Source of the DNA: Thiovibrio sp964588325 | Lineage (GTDB): Bacteria; Desulfobacterota; Desulfobulbia; Desulfobulbales; Desulfurivibrionaceae | Reading direction: 5' to 3' | Assembly: GCA_964588325.1 (NCBI GenBank) | Contig: CAZPOR010000003.1 | Location: 206,835-270,834, forward strand | Length of the DNA: 64,000 nucleotides | Shown here: piece by piece, positions 1-8,595 of the stretch | Layout: every line of letters starts with the position of its first letter | Numbering within the stretch: the first letter of the stretch is position 1 | The notes under the pieces: model-generated | Databases searched by the model: none | What the model was told of the DNA's origin: nothing | The model's input: the letters and a program-made list of their open reading frames with translations, nothing else | Position numbers and translations under genes: made by a program

Positions 1-1697
1 GCGTAGTCATCGTTGCGATACCGGTAGGAGGCGGTGAAGTCCAGACCCGCCTTGGGCATAACCGTGGCGGCAAGATCCAACTGGTCGCGTTCCCGGTCGG
101 AGACGTCGAATCTCCGCATGTCCGGATGGTTACTGAAGGTGAACTGGGGATTGTCCCGATCCGCCCCGGCGTCGGCAAGGGCATACCAGTAGCTCTGGGC
201 CGTAACCGTATTGTTGTAATCGCCTCCGTCACGGTCGCCGTACAGGTATTTGGCCCGCACGGTCAGCCAGTCGGTTGGCCTGGTTTTCAACGAGGCCTTG
301 AGCATGTTCTCCTCGGTGTTGGCCTCGCGGAACTCGCGGTCGATATCCTCCCGTTCGTAACCCAGGCCGAGGGTGGTTCGCCAGAAGGGCAGATTATACG
401 AGGTGTCCAGGCCGTAATTCATCTGGTCGAAGGAATAGGCCAAGCTGACCCGTTTGTTCTTGTAGCTGGGATTGCCGGTGCCCCTGGTGTCATCGGTTAC
501 ATACCACCAATTGCTTTGGGGAGTCTTGTTGTCCAAATCGTAATAACGGACAAAGGCTCGCAGGTTCAGGCGCTCGATGGGGTTGATGCTGTAATCGGCG
601 TTGAACAGGAGGGTGTCGATTTCGGCATCGGCATTGGTGCGCGGGAGAATACCCGTGGAATCAAAGGCGGTTGCGCTGCCCAAGCTGCTCGTGCTGTAAG
701 GCAACAGGGTCTCGTCCTGCTCCATTATGCCGTAGGCCACGGTGGCGCTCAGGCGGCTGGCCATGGGCAGATCGAAGCCGAGCGCCAGCGAGGCGTTCTG
801 GTAACGGTTGTCCGGCGCCAGGGCCCGTTGCCCGAAACTGGCGATATTATAAGCGGCATTCCAGGTGTCATAGCCGTTGCCGTCGACGTCCGCCACATAA
901 GGATTCTGCCAGCGGAGGGTGTCGATCTCGTTCTCAAACCCGGAGAGCAGGTAGGTGAACAGAGCCTGGTAAGTGGGCTGGTTGTACTCGGCCTCGAACT
1001 TCAGTTCCTGGGTCTTGTAGTCGATGGGCTCGGCCAACTGGGCATTGAGCGTGCGCGGCGGCCGGTCTCCGATGGGTCCGTAGGTGAGGTTGGACCCGTC
1101 CTTGCGCTCGTCCGACAGCGAGAGGCGGAACTTGAAATCCTGATGGGGAGTAATGGAAATGGTGGCCCCGGTCTTGTCCCGCTGGGTGCCCAGTTCTACC
1201 CCGTGCAGGGTGGTGGACAGCCAAGTGGCCGTGGCCGCATCGTTGGCTGTCAACTGAGCCGCGGTCGGCACCAGATTCGTGTTCGGGATGGGGGCCGTGC
1301 TCGGCAGGGTGAGCAGGCCGTTTCCTTGGTCGATATACGGAGTTTTAGCCTTGTTGCTCAGGGTGTGGGGGATCTCGTTACGGTCGATGACCACACCCCA
1401 ACTGCCGTAGTTCCCGAAGCCAAAACGGATGGACTGATCGTCCTGGAGCAGATTGGTGCCCTGAAAATCCAGGTACCTGCCATTGTTGGGATCCACCAGC
1501 CCGAACCAGAGATCATAGAGATTGAAGCCATCCTCGAGATCGCGGTTCTTGTTGAACTTGGAGGAATCCGGGTCCACATCCATTTGCTGGATGCCGACCG
1601 TCACTTCCCCGGAACTTTCTATTTTTGCTTCTTCCTGGGCCTGGGCAACCACGGGCGCCAGCAGGAGCAATGATGCTAATGCATAGGTTTTCTTCAT
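1..1697 (-). CDS. MtrB/PioB-type decaheme-associated outer-membrane beta-barrel protein (partial, C-terminus outside window)
   Basis: The minus frame opens at an ATG at 1697 (AGGAGG lies 7 bases upstream) and stays open to the window edge, giving about 565 residues. The N-terminus (MKKTYALASLLLL...AQA) is a typical signal peptide. The rest alternates aromatic and polar residues with many Y, W, D and N, as expected for long beta-barrel strands, for example FGFGNYGSWGVVIDR and repeated LSATVAYG-like strands. Known members (MtrB, PioB) form the outer-membrane sheath around a decaheme cytochrome and let electrons cross the outer membrane. The decaheme gene lies 13 bases upstream on the same strand, so the two are very probably co-transcribed. 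I did not see the N-terminal CxxC of Shewanella MtrB. The family call rests on barrel composition plus the cytochrome neighbour. Confidence 0.8.
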   Translation of the reverse strand, partial: MKKTYALASLLLLAPVVAQAQEEAKIESSGEVTVGIQQMDVDPDSSKFNKNRDLEDGFNLYDLWFGLVDPNNGRYLDFQGTNLLQDDQSIRFGFGNYGSWGVVIDRNEIPHTLSNKAKTPYIDQGNGLLTLPSTAPIPNTNLVPTAAQLTANDAATATWLSTTLHGVELGTQRDKTGATISITPHQDFKFRLSLSDERKDGSNLTYGPIGDRPPRTLNAQLAEPIDYKTQELKFEAEYNQPTYQALFTYLLSGFENEIDTLRWQNPYVADVDGNGYDTWNAAYNIASFGQRALAPDNRYQNASLALGFDLPMASRLSATVAYGIMEQDETLLPYSTSSLGSATAFDSTGILPRTNADAEIDTLLFNADYSINPIERLNLRAFVRYYDLDNKTPQSNWWYVTDDTRGTGNPSYKNKRVSLAYSFDQMNYGLDTSYNLPFWRTTLGLGYEREDIDREFREANTEENMLKASLKTRPTDWLTVRAKYLYGDRDGGDYNNTVTAQSYWYALADAGADRDNPQFTFSNHPDMRRFDVSDRERDQLDLAATVMPKAGLDFTASYRYRNDDY

Positions 1698-1710
1698 GAT
1701 CATGCCTCCT

Positions 1711-2616
1711 TTAGCGGGTGAATTTGGCGCCGGATGGGTGATTGGAGCCGTGCTGGGTGATGTGGCAGTTCACGCAGCCCTGGCCATAGGGGTTGCTGGT
1801 CCGGTTGTAGCGCGGCAGGTTGATGTGGCCGCCGTAGGAATGGCACTGCAGGCAAAGGAACGAGCCCTTGGCATTGAGCAGGTCCGGATTGTTGGAGCCG
1901 TGGGAATCATGGCAGTTGGCGCAATTCTCCCGCACCACCGGATGCTCAAAGATAAAGGGGCCGCGTTTATCCTGGTGACAGTTGAAGCAGGTTTCGTTGA
2001 CCGTTGCGCCCTTGAGCATGCTTTTACCCACCGAGCCGTGGGGGTTGTGGCAGCTTGAACAGGCCATCTTCCCTTCCTTGACCGGATGGTGGGACTGCTT
2101 GCTCATCTGCCCCCGGATGTCGGCATGGCAGGAATAGCAGACCGCGGATTCATCCGCCTTGGCCAGCAGCCCTTTTTTGCTTTTGTTCTGCATCAGGGTG
2201 TGGCAGGAAACGCAGCCGACCTCGCCGGTCTTGTGCTGGCTGTTCTGCCAGTGCATGCGGCCGCCGTCCTGATGGCATTGCAGACAGACCGTTGAGTATT
2301 GCGCGGTGGAAAATTTCAGGCTGGCGTCCGGCGCGGCAACATGCTCGCTGCGCGGTCCGTGGCAGGCCTGGCAATCGCGGGCCTGAAGCGGCCCTTTGGC
2401 GCCGTGCTGGAATGTCCGGCCATGCACGGTTTTTTTGTACGCTTCGATTGAGTCTGCATGGCAAGCCAGGCAGGCATCCTTTTCCTTGACGTAGCCTGCC
2501 TTGGCAAAAGCCGGATTAAGCGCGGCCCAGTCAACTTCTCCTGCCTGGGCCGTAGCAACAAGGCTTGCCCAGGCAAGGCCCATGAGACATGCCCCCTTAA
2601 ATACTGTTTTTTTCAT
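1711..2616 (-). CDS. Periplasmic decaheme c-type cytochrome, DmsE/MtrA/PioA family
   Basis: The 301-residue product has a signal peptide (MKKTVFKGACLMGLAWASL...AQA) and exactly ten CxxCH haem-binding motifs: CLACH, CQACH, CLQCH, CVSCH, CYSCH, CSSCH, CFNCH, CANCH, CLQCH and CVNCH. The length and haem count match the MtrA/DmsE family, which forms a haem wire inside an MtrB-type barrel. The following gene encodes such a barrel, so this pair should be a transmembrane conduit for extracellular reductants or acceptors. No outer-surface OmcA/MtrC-like cytochrome is visible in the window. The start has GGAGGTGGAG upstream, and that site lies inside a short leader ORF whose stop overlaps the start codon. 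Confidence 0.95.
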   Translation of the reverse strand: MKKTVFKGACLMGLAWASLVATAQAGEVDWAALNPAFAKAGYVKEKDACLACHADSIEAYKKTVHGRTFQHGAKGPLQARDCQACHGPRSEHVAAPDASLKFSTAQYSTVCLQCHQDGGRMHWQNSQHKTGEVGCVSCHTLMQNKSKKGLLAKADESAVCYSCHADIRGQMSKQSHHPVKEGKMACSSCHNPHGSVGKSMLKGATVNETCFNCHQDKRGPFIFEHPVVRENCANCHDSHGSNNPDLLNAKGSFLCLQCHSYGGHINLPRYNRTSNPYGQGCVNCHITQHGSNHPSGAKFTR

Positions 2617-2645
2617 AACTCCACCTCCCGTAGCGGTTTTTTCAT
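2613..2645 (-). CDS. Ten-codon leader ORF (MKKPLREVEL) overlapping the cytochrome start
   Basis: A strong ribosome site (AGGAGAGG) precedes an ATG at 2645. The frame encodes MKKPLREVEL and ends in a TGA at 2615-2613 that overlaps the cytochrome ATG (2616-2614) as ATGA. The Shine-Dalgarno of the cytochrome lies inside this ORF. This geometry is typical of translational coupling. Whether the peptide is made or matters is unknown; it could also simply be an alternative upstream initiation site. Confidence 0.45.
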   Translation of the reverse strand: MKKPLREVEL

Positions 2646-2939
2646 GACCTCTCCTCCTTTTTTCTGTTGATGGTCAGCAGGTGTGGCCTTGCTGCCGAGA
2701 ACAGCTCGATGCAAGGGGACTTCCGGCGGCAATCCCGCTGTCGGGCAGGGGTTTCCCTGCCTGGCCGCATCGAAGTCATCCTTGCCAAGAGAGTAGAAGG
2801 GAATGGTGGGGCTATCCAGATAAATGTATTTTACGAGTCAGGGGGTTCCGTGAAGTTTTATTCACAGGAGGAGAAGGAAAGGTGAAAGGTGAAAGGTGGA
2901 AGGAAAAAGGTGGAAGGTGGATGGCTTATGGCTGACCGT
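2646..2939. other. Intergenic region upstream of the cytochrome operon
   Basis: No convincing gene is present. The stretch must carry the promoter of the cytochrome/barrel operon (minus strand) and the 3' end of the regulator gene at 2940. A short inverted repeat, GTGAA (2850-2854) and TTCAC (2861-2865) with a 6-base spacer, could be a regulator site, although its spacing does not match the classical CRP or FNR sites. A 7-base tandem repeat occupies 2881-2922. A hairpin GGCTGA/TCAGCC (2930-2945) covers the regulator stop codon but has no T-run. Confidence 0.5.
2881..2922. repeat. Six tandem 7-base units (consensus GGTGRAA)
   Basis: Six consecutive heptamers are read directly: GGTGAAA, GGTGAAA, GGTGGAA, GGAAAAA, GGTGGAA, GGTGGAT. 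The strand is purine-rich and the tract sits just downstream of the response-regulator stop codon and upstream of the cytochrome operon. Such tracts can change copy number by slippage. Confidence 0.75.
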
Positions 2940-3590
2940 TCAGCCGGCCAGCTTTTTCATCAGGAAACGGACGCACCCCAAAACCTGGGTTCCCAGAGAG
3001 GTGAGCAGGTAGAGCTTGTTTTCATCCTGGCCCAAAAAACCTGCCTCCTTGAGAATTTTCAGGTGAAAATTCATCTTGGTGTGGTCTTCCAGCTCCAGCT
3101 TTCGGCAGAGGTCCATGAAACGCAGGGCTCCTTCCTGTTCGATCTGAGCAAGGATCTCCCGGCGGAGGGGATTGGACAGGCAGCTCAGGATGGTGTCGAG
3201 ATCCAGGGAGGTGCGGCAGCTTTCAAAACGCGCCTCCTCCAGGACGCGGCCCACCGCGGCAAGCAGGCCATCGATGCGGAAAGGCTTGGTTATATAATCC
3301 GAGGCCCCCTGGCGCATGGCAGCCACCGCGTTTTCCACGCTGGCAAAGGCGGTGATCATGATCACCGGCATCCGGGGCGCTTTGTCCCGGATGCGGCCAA
3401 GCAGCTCCAGCCCGCCCAGGCCGGGCATGACCAGATCGAGGAGGATCAGGTCGAAGTTGTTTTTGGCCAGATGCTCCAGGGCCTCTTCACCCCGGCTGGC
3501 CTGGGTTACTGAAAACCCAGCCTTGCCGAGAACCTCGGCCATGCTTTCCCGCAGATCATGATCATCGTCCACCACCATGATTTCAGTCAT
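2940..3590 (-). CDS. Response regulator with ArsR-like winged-helix output domain
   Basis: Residues 1-120 form a receiver domain with the acidic pair D8/D9/D10, phosphoacceptor D52 (LLDLVMPG), T80 and K102. Residues about 128-216 form a winged helix of the ArsR/HTH_20 kind, with SNPLRREILAQIEQ followed by a recognition helix and KILKEAGFL. Receiver plus ArsR-type output is less common than OmpR or NarL types. The start codon overlaps the last 8 bases of the kinase gene and has AAGGAGC upstream, so the pair is co-transcribed and probably translationally coupled. The output is DNA binding. The target is not visible, but the cytochrome operon directly downstream is an obvious candidate. Confidence 0.9.
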   Translation of the reverse strand: MTEIMVVDDDHDLRESMAEVLGKAGFSVTQASRGEEALEHLAKNNFDLILLDLVMPGLGGLELLGRIRDKAPRMPVIMITAFASVENAVAAMRQGASDYITKPFRIDGLLAAVGRVLEEARFESCRTSLDLDTILSCLSNPLRREILAQIEQEGALRFMDLCRKLELEDHTKMNFHLKILKEAGFLGQDENKLYLLTSLGTQVLGCVRFLMKKLAG

Positions 3591-5004
3591 ACTGTGCTCC
3601 TTTTGCCGCAGGGAAAACCAGGGAAACGGTGGCGCCGCCCCCGGCCGTGTGTGTCAGTTCGATTCTGCCGCCGTGCATTTCCATGATGCTGTGGCTGATG
3701 GAAAGCCCCAAGCCCGTGCCCTTTCCCACCTCCTTGGTGGTGAAAAAAGGCTCCATGACCCGGTCCATGTTCTCGGCAACGATGCCGCAGCCATGGTCGA
3801 CGACCTCAATCAGCACCTCCGGACCCCGGGCGCTGCTGCGCAGTTCGATGCTTCCTCCGGGTTCGGACGCTTCCATGGCATTGAGCAGCACGTTGAGCAG
3901 CACTTCCTCGACCTTGCAATGGTCGGCCATGACCGGAGGCAGATCCGTCAACTCGGATGTGATCCGGTGTTCATGAGAACGCTTGCCGAGCAGGGTGAGG
4001 GTCGAGTGAATCAGGGTGTTGATGTCGGTGGGTTGCAGGTTTGCCTCCCGCTGGCGTGCAAAATCGAGCAGCTCGCGGGCAATGGTCGAGGCGCGGACGA
4101 TGTTTCGTTCGATGATGGAGATCCGTTTTTCCGTGTCCGCCGATGACGGTGCCTCCCGGAGTTCCTGCTTGAGCATCTCGACATTAAGGGAGACATTGGT
4201 CAATGGGTTGTTGATTTCGTGGGCGATGCCCGCGGCCAGTTTGCCGAGGGCCGAGAGCTTCTCGGTTTGGGCCAGTTGCCGGAACTGCTGCTCGAATTTT
4301 TTTCGGGTTTCGATGTTGAAGATGTTCAAACCACGTACCATGAAATAGGCTATTCCCACTGCCGCCGCGCCCCGCAGTACCTCCACCGGCACCCCCAGAA
4401 AAGGAAAGATGAAGTGCGACGGCACGATGCCCGCAACCACGGCATACAGGGCGAAACAGATTGCGGCCCGGCGGAGATTGTCGGCCACCTGGCGGTTAAG
4501 GGAGGAGATCAGCCGGGAGTGTCTCAACAGGGCGAAAGAGGCCAACATGCCGCCCAGAACGCCGATGCTCAGCCGGGCCAGCATCCCTGCCCCCCGGAGC
4601 GCCTCCAAACCGAGGTGCGCCTGCATCAACCAGAGATACATGCCCAGCAGAAGCAGGAGAAAAGGGATGAGCACCCGCAGCCACTGCCAGCGGATTCTTG
4701 GCTGGGAACGGAGCAGGCAGATGCCGAAATGGTTCAGGAACAGAAAGGAGATGACCATGGTGAGAAAGCGCAGGTAATGCAGGGGGAGCGAAATGAACTC
4801 TTTCCCCATCAGCAGTGTATAGCACACCAGCCATTCGTGGAGGCCGTGGCTGAAACCGAAGACCGCCAGGGAAGGCAGGCTGTCGGCCAACCGCAACTTG
4901 CTTTCGGACATGTCCTTGACGGCAATGGACAGGCCGAGGCAGATAAAGGCTAGGCCGTAAAAAAAATAAAGCAGGACGAGAGGGGGAAATTGTTCGGACG
5001 GCAT
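3583..5004 (-). CDS. Membrane sensor histidine kinase
   Basis: The N-terminal 230 residues contain about seven hydrophobic segments, with no large extracytoplasmic loop. They are followed by a dimerisation/phosphoacceptor helix with H262 in GIAHEINNPLTN and a HATPase_c domain with the N box, the G1 box DHGCGI, the F box PFFTTKEVGKGTGLGLS and a C-terminal GG segment. The 473 residues and architecture match NtrB-like kinases with an integral membrane sensor that may read the membrane or quinone state. It is paired with the response regulator whose start it overlaps. GGAGAAAGC precedes the ATG. Confidence 0.93.
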   Translation of the reverse strand: MPSEQFPPLVLLYFFYGLAFICLGLSIAVKDMSESKLRLADSLPSLAVFGFSHGLHEWLVCYTLLMGKEFISLPLHYLRFLTMVISFLFLNHFGICLLRSQPRIRWQWLRVLIPFLLLLLGMYLWLMQAHLGLEALRGAGMLARLSIGVLGGMLASFALLRHSRLISSLNRQVADNLRRAAICFALYAVVAGIVPSHFIFPFLGVPVEVLRGAAAVGIAYFMVRGLNIFNIETRKKFEQQFRQLAQTEKLSALGKLAAGIAHEINNPLTNVSLNVEMLKQELREAPSSADTEKRISIIERNIVRASTIARELLDFARQREANLQPTDINTLIHSTLTLLGKRSHEHRITSELTDLPPVMADHCKVEEVLLNVLLNAMEASEPGGSIELRSSARGPEVLIEVVDHGCGIVAENMDRVMEPFFTTKEVGKGTGLGLSISHSIMEMHGGRIELTHTAGGGATVSLVFPAAKGAQYD

Positions 5005-5119
5005 GCTTTCTCCACTCTTTTTTCGTTGGTCGCGTTGCCTCTCATGCCATGGCTTTTCCCGAAAAGCAGGACGTTTTTAACCTGCCCGCCTCTTCATGGC
5101 TCTAGGAAAATGACGGAGT

Positions 5120-5635
5120 TCAGCTTTCCTCGGTTTGTTTTTCTTCCTCGTTGTCCAGATGGATGGTGCCGATCAGCTCGGGCGGGATGCGGCTGCGGAT
5201 CTTTTTCACCGTGGAGAGGATGGTGTGGGCGGGATAATCGTCGCGGATCTCTTCGCTCTTGTCTTTATAGGAGGTGAGGACGAATTTTTTGTTTTTGACG
5301 TCGAACTTATGGGTCCAGTTGATTTCGATGGTTTCAGGGTTTTCCTCGATCTGCACCGCTATCTTTTCGCCGCCTTGCGCAACCTGAATGGCGTCCATGT
5401 CCGTGACCTCCAGAAGCCAGGCATCGCCGCTGGTGGTGGAGAAGAGCACGAAAACCCCCAGCGCCAGCACCGCCGCTTTTCCGGCGCCGGCACTTTCCTG
5501 GATTTTTTCGACCTCCGTCCTTACCGAGGGAATTGCAGGTCCGGCCGGAGCAACGGTGCGGCTGCCCAGGCAGCATTTCTTGAATTTTTTGCCGCTGCCG
5601 CAGAAACAGGGATCATTTCTTCCTATCTTTGCCAT
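5120..5635 (-). CDS. SEC-C zinc-motif protein of unknown function
   Basis: The protein starts MAKIGRNDPCFCGSGKKF, a canonical SEC-C zinc-binding motif (C-x-C...CC) as found at the SecA C-terminus and in many stand-alone proteins. The remaining 130 residues are not recognisable. They include a hydrophobic stretch near residues 52-65 and a charged C-terminus. The frame is open 18 codons further upstream to a GTG at 5689, but that start has no ribosome site, while the chosen ATG gives the standard SEC-C N-terminus. It lies 113 bases downstream of the penicillin-binding protein gene on the same strand. SEC-C suggests binding to SecB or to ribosome-associated partners, but this is not shown. Confidence 0.75.
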   Translation of the reverse strand: MAKIGRNDPCFCGSGKKFKKCCLGSRTVAPAGPAIPSVRTEVEKIQESAGAGKAAVLALGVFVLFSTTSGDAWLLEVTDMDAIQVAQGGEKIAVQIEENPETIEINWTHKFDVKNKKFVLTSYKDKSEEIRDDYPAHTILSTVKKIRSRIPPELIGTIHLDNEEEKQTEES

Positions 5636-5748
5636 ATGGAATCTCTCTTCTGAGTGTAAGGTTTCATCTGTGATATGAAGCTTCGCCACTATGCCACGCC
5701 CGGCATGGTTTGTAAAGGCGCGCTTGCATCTTCCCGGAGGGCCCGGGG

Positions 5749-8595
5749 TTAGTTTTCCGGGGTTGTGTCCATGCGGACCATTTTCTCCTGGTCGCAGTAA
5801 TACTGGACCAGTTGGGAGAATACTTCGTCGCGGCCGGTGTAGATCTTGGTGTTGCTGTTTAAGATCTGCACCAAGGCTTCGCCGTAGTCGTCAACCCCGA
5901 TGATGTTGTCGGAGATGAGGCTGTTGCCGCATTTGCCGGAGAGAAGGGTGTCCATGTACCGGTTGACATTGGCCCAGTACACCTGGTTGTTGCGAAAATG
6001 GGTATCCTCGCGCTTTGCCTTGTCGATGTTTTTGTCCATCATCTCTTGCAGTTCCTGCTGGAAGAGGTGGTTGTAAATGCGGCCGGCAATCTTGGTCGGC
6101 GCGTTGCCCGAGGTGCCCACGCTCTTGAAGCCGCCCGTGTTGGTGGTTACGGAAACGAGCATGGTGATGGTGTCCTCCTTGTGGGCCTGCCGGTCCCGGT
6201 AGGGGTTGAAATGGCTGATGAACAGGGCGGACTTGTTCATCGGCGCGGTGCCGGTCTTGCCGGAGACCAGATTCTTGTGATGCTTGAATTCGGTTTTCAT
6301 GGAGGAGCCGGTGCCGCGATTGCAGATCTCGTACAGGGCGCCCATCTCCGCCTCCCGTTCCTTTTTGGCGTCGAAAAGCGGGATCTTGGCGTACTGATCG
6401 TCGAGGTCCCGGTCGTACACCGTCTTGCCGTTTATCTGTATCCGGCGCACAAAAGAGGGATCGCGGTACTGGCCGTCCAAAAAGGCATTGTAGATGCCAA
6501 GCCATTGCTGCACCGACACCGCCGAAGAGCCGATGCCGAAAGGCCAGTATTTGGCGTCTTCCTTGCTGTAGTCCAGGCCGACCTGGTCAAAGCCCTGGAG
6601 CATGGCGTTGCGGAGCATGGGGTTGGTGTAGAGTCTGGCGAAGATCGTGTTGATGGAGATCACCTGTGCTTCCAGCAGGTTGTATTCCTTGCCCATGGGA
6701 CGGGCTCCGTCATAGTTGTACCAGTTGCGGGGCATCCAGGTCTGCCTGCCTTCGCTGGCCACATACTTGTACTCGATGGGCTTGTCGGCAAAACGGTCGC
6801 TCATCTTGGCATTGTTCGCCACCATGGCGTAGTAGGCAATGATCGGCTTTATGGTGGAGGAGGGGGTGATCTTTGCCTTCTTGTTCATGATGTCGATGAT
6901 CACCGATTCTTGGTTGGAGCGGGGGCCGGCGCCGGTGTCGGTGGCGGCTTCGTTGGGATCGGGCGCCTCGTCCTCTTCTTCGTATTTTTCGCTGTTTTTG
7001 CTCTGCAGAAACTCCTTGCCGCCCACATAGGCGACGACCTCGCCTTTTTGGTTTACGGCAAGAATGCCGACATTGATGTTGCGCTGCAGATACTCGAGAA
7101 AGCTGTCGAAATCGGTGTAGGGCGGGGTAAGGCCGCGGGAGGTGTAGCGTTCCTTGTCGCGCTGCCAAGTCCCCTGGTTGCTGGCGGCGAGAATCTCTTT
7201 AAAGTAGCTGCCCTGCAGGAACTCTCCGATGATTTCCTTCATCTTTTCGATCAGGGCCAGATCCGTGCCGGTTTCGATGGAGACGGCCCCTTTTTCTTCC
7301 AGCAGGAGCTGGGTGCCGGAAACCTCACGGCCATTGATGGTGTAGGTGCGGGAGGAAACCTCCTTGATGACGTTCCAGGAGGTCCATTCCTCCTCCCCGT
7401 ACAGGGGCGAGCGGAAATCGCGGAAACCGATGCGGCGGATGGATTCTTCGTCGGACAGCAGCCAGCTCCGGTACTGGTCATCCGGGATTTCCTTCTGTTT
7501 CCAGAGGTGGGCGAGGGCGAGATTGACCTTGTTGATCGCGCTTTTGGCATGGCCCTGCATGGCAGGGGAAAGGTCGCCGAAATTCTTGCCGTTGACGATT
7601 TCATAAAAGGCGACCTGGCGGTTGTGGTTGGGGATGAAGGAGCCGATGGTCACCAGTTGCTGCATGTTGAGGGCGGCCAGGTCTTTTTTGAAATAGCTGG
7701 TGGCGGCGGCAGGAAAGCCATAGATGTTGGCCCCCACCGGCACGGTGTTGATGTAAAAGTTGAGATTTTTTTCCTTGCCGAATTTGGCCACCATCATGTA
7801 GGCGATGATGATCTCCTCCAGCTTGTTGGCAATGGTTCTGTCCTCGTTGCCGAGGATCTTTTTGGCGTTCTGCATGACAATGGTGCTGGCGCCGCGGGGA
7901 TCGCCCCGCAGGGTGTCTTTCACCGCGCCGACCAGATTCAACCAACTGACCCCGGGATGGATCAGAAAAAGATTTTCATACCAGGTGTTGTTGGGGTGGG
8001 GCAGGAAAAAGTGGTCTTCGCAGGCCAGCAGGGCCTTTTGGGCGGAGACGGGAAGCTGCTCGGTAACCTTGCGTTTTCCGTAGGACTTGATGATGGCCCC
8101 CCGGCTGTCCTTGATATCGGCGGAGTGGGCATAGGTTTCCAAGTCGTCGGGCAGCCGTTCGATGGGGGCGGTGTCATAGATGGAGCGGGCGATGAGCACC
8201 TCGATGATATGTTGGGTCGGGCCGGGGATGTAATTAATGATGAAAAGAGTGACGGCAAGCAGTGCGCCCCATTTCATGAACCGAGGAAGCCAGTAGGCGG
8301 ACCAGAACAGGACGCGGTTGAACGGGTTTTGCCAGGGATAGGTATGGCTGCCGCGCTTGTCGTCGTCCCGCATTTCCAGGTACTGGCGGTAGCGGCCGCT
8401 GAGGCTTTTGCTTTTTTTGATCTTGCGGATGATGGCTTTTTCGTCAAGGCCTTTTTTGACGTCCTTGTCCGAGAAAATATGACGGTAGGCCTTGTATTTT
8501 ATGGCCTGTTCCCGGGGGTCGAAGATTTTCTGCGTCCCTTGGGCGTCGTTTTTGCTTTCTGTTTGAGGAGACTCTGGCTGCTTTGGTTTCTGCAC
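5749..8595 (-). CDS. Class A penicillin-binding protein (glycosyltransferase GT51 plus transpeptidase)
   Basis: The 948-residue protein has a cytoplasmic N-terminus, one membrane segment near residues 105-125, a GT51 domain (EDHFF near residue 192, then RGASTIVMQNAKKIL and KLEEIIIAYMM...FYIN) and a transpeptidase domain with the SxxK motif SSTIK near residue 578 and SGKTGTA near residue 777. It should polymerise and cross-link peptidoglycan. The GT51 motifs deviate from the usual EDRFF and GGSTITQQ forms, placing it in a divergent branch. An acidic E/D-rich insert (EKYEEEDEAPDPNEA) lies before the SxxK motif. The start is a GTG with only a weak GAGG upstream, so the N-terminus is uncertain by some codons. 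Confidence 0.9.
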   Translation of the reverse strand: MQKPKQPESPQTESKNDAQGTQKIFDPREQAIKYKAYRHIFSDKDVKKGLDEKAIIRKIKKSKSLSGRYRQYLEMRDDDKRGSHTYPWQNPFNRVLFWSAYWLPRFMKWGALLAVTLFIINYIPGPTQHIIEVLIARSIYDTAPIERLPDDLETYAHSADIKDSRGAIIKSYGKRKVTEQLPVSAQKALLACEDHFFLPHPNNTWYENLFLIHPGVSWLNLVGAVKDTLRGDPRGASTIVMQNAKKILGNEDRTIANKLEEIIIAYMMVAKFGKEKNLNFYINTVPVGANIYGFPAAATSYFKKDLAALNMQQLVTIGSFIPNHNRQVAFYEIVNGKNFGDLSPAMQGHAKSAINKVNLALAHLWKQKEIPDDQYRSWLLSDEESIRRIGFRDFRSPLYGEEEWTSWNVIKEVSSRTYTINGREVSGTQLLLEEKGAVSIETGTDLALIEKMKEIIGEFLQGSYFKEILAASNQGTWQRDKERYTSRGLTPPYTDFDSFLEYLQRNINVGILAVNQKGEVVAYVGGKEFLQSKNSEKYEEEDEAPDPNEAATDTGAGPRSNQESVIIDIMNKKAKITPSSTIKPIIAYYAMVANNAKMSDRFADKPIEYKYVASEGRQTWMPRNWYNYDGARPMGKEYNLLEAQVISINTIFARLYTNPMLRNAMLQGFDQVGLDYSKEDAKYWPFGIGSSAVSVQQWLGIYNAFLDGQYRDPSFVRRIQINGKTVYDRDLDDQYAKIPLFDAKKEREAEMGALYEICNRGTGSSMKTEFKHHKNLVSGKTGTAPMNKSALFISHFNPYRDRQAHKEDTITMLVSVTTNTGGFKSVGTSGNAPTKIAGRIYNHLFQQELQEMMDKNIDKAKREDTHFRNNQVYWANVNRYMDTLLSGKCGNSLISDNIIGVDDYGEALVQILNSNTKIYTGRDEVFSQLVQYYCDQEKMVRMDTTPEN

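Noticed and set aside
126..1673. Long open frame on the plus strand opposite the MtrB-like gene
   Set aside because: It is antisense to a barrel gene with signal peptide and ribosome site; its product is Gly/Val/Gln-rich without domain signatures.
2881..2922. Heptamer tract as a minisatellite within a coding gene
   Set aside because: The frame that spans it continues antisense into the response regulator and has no support.
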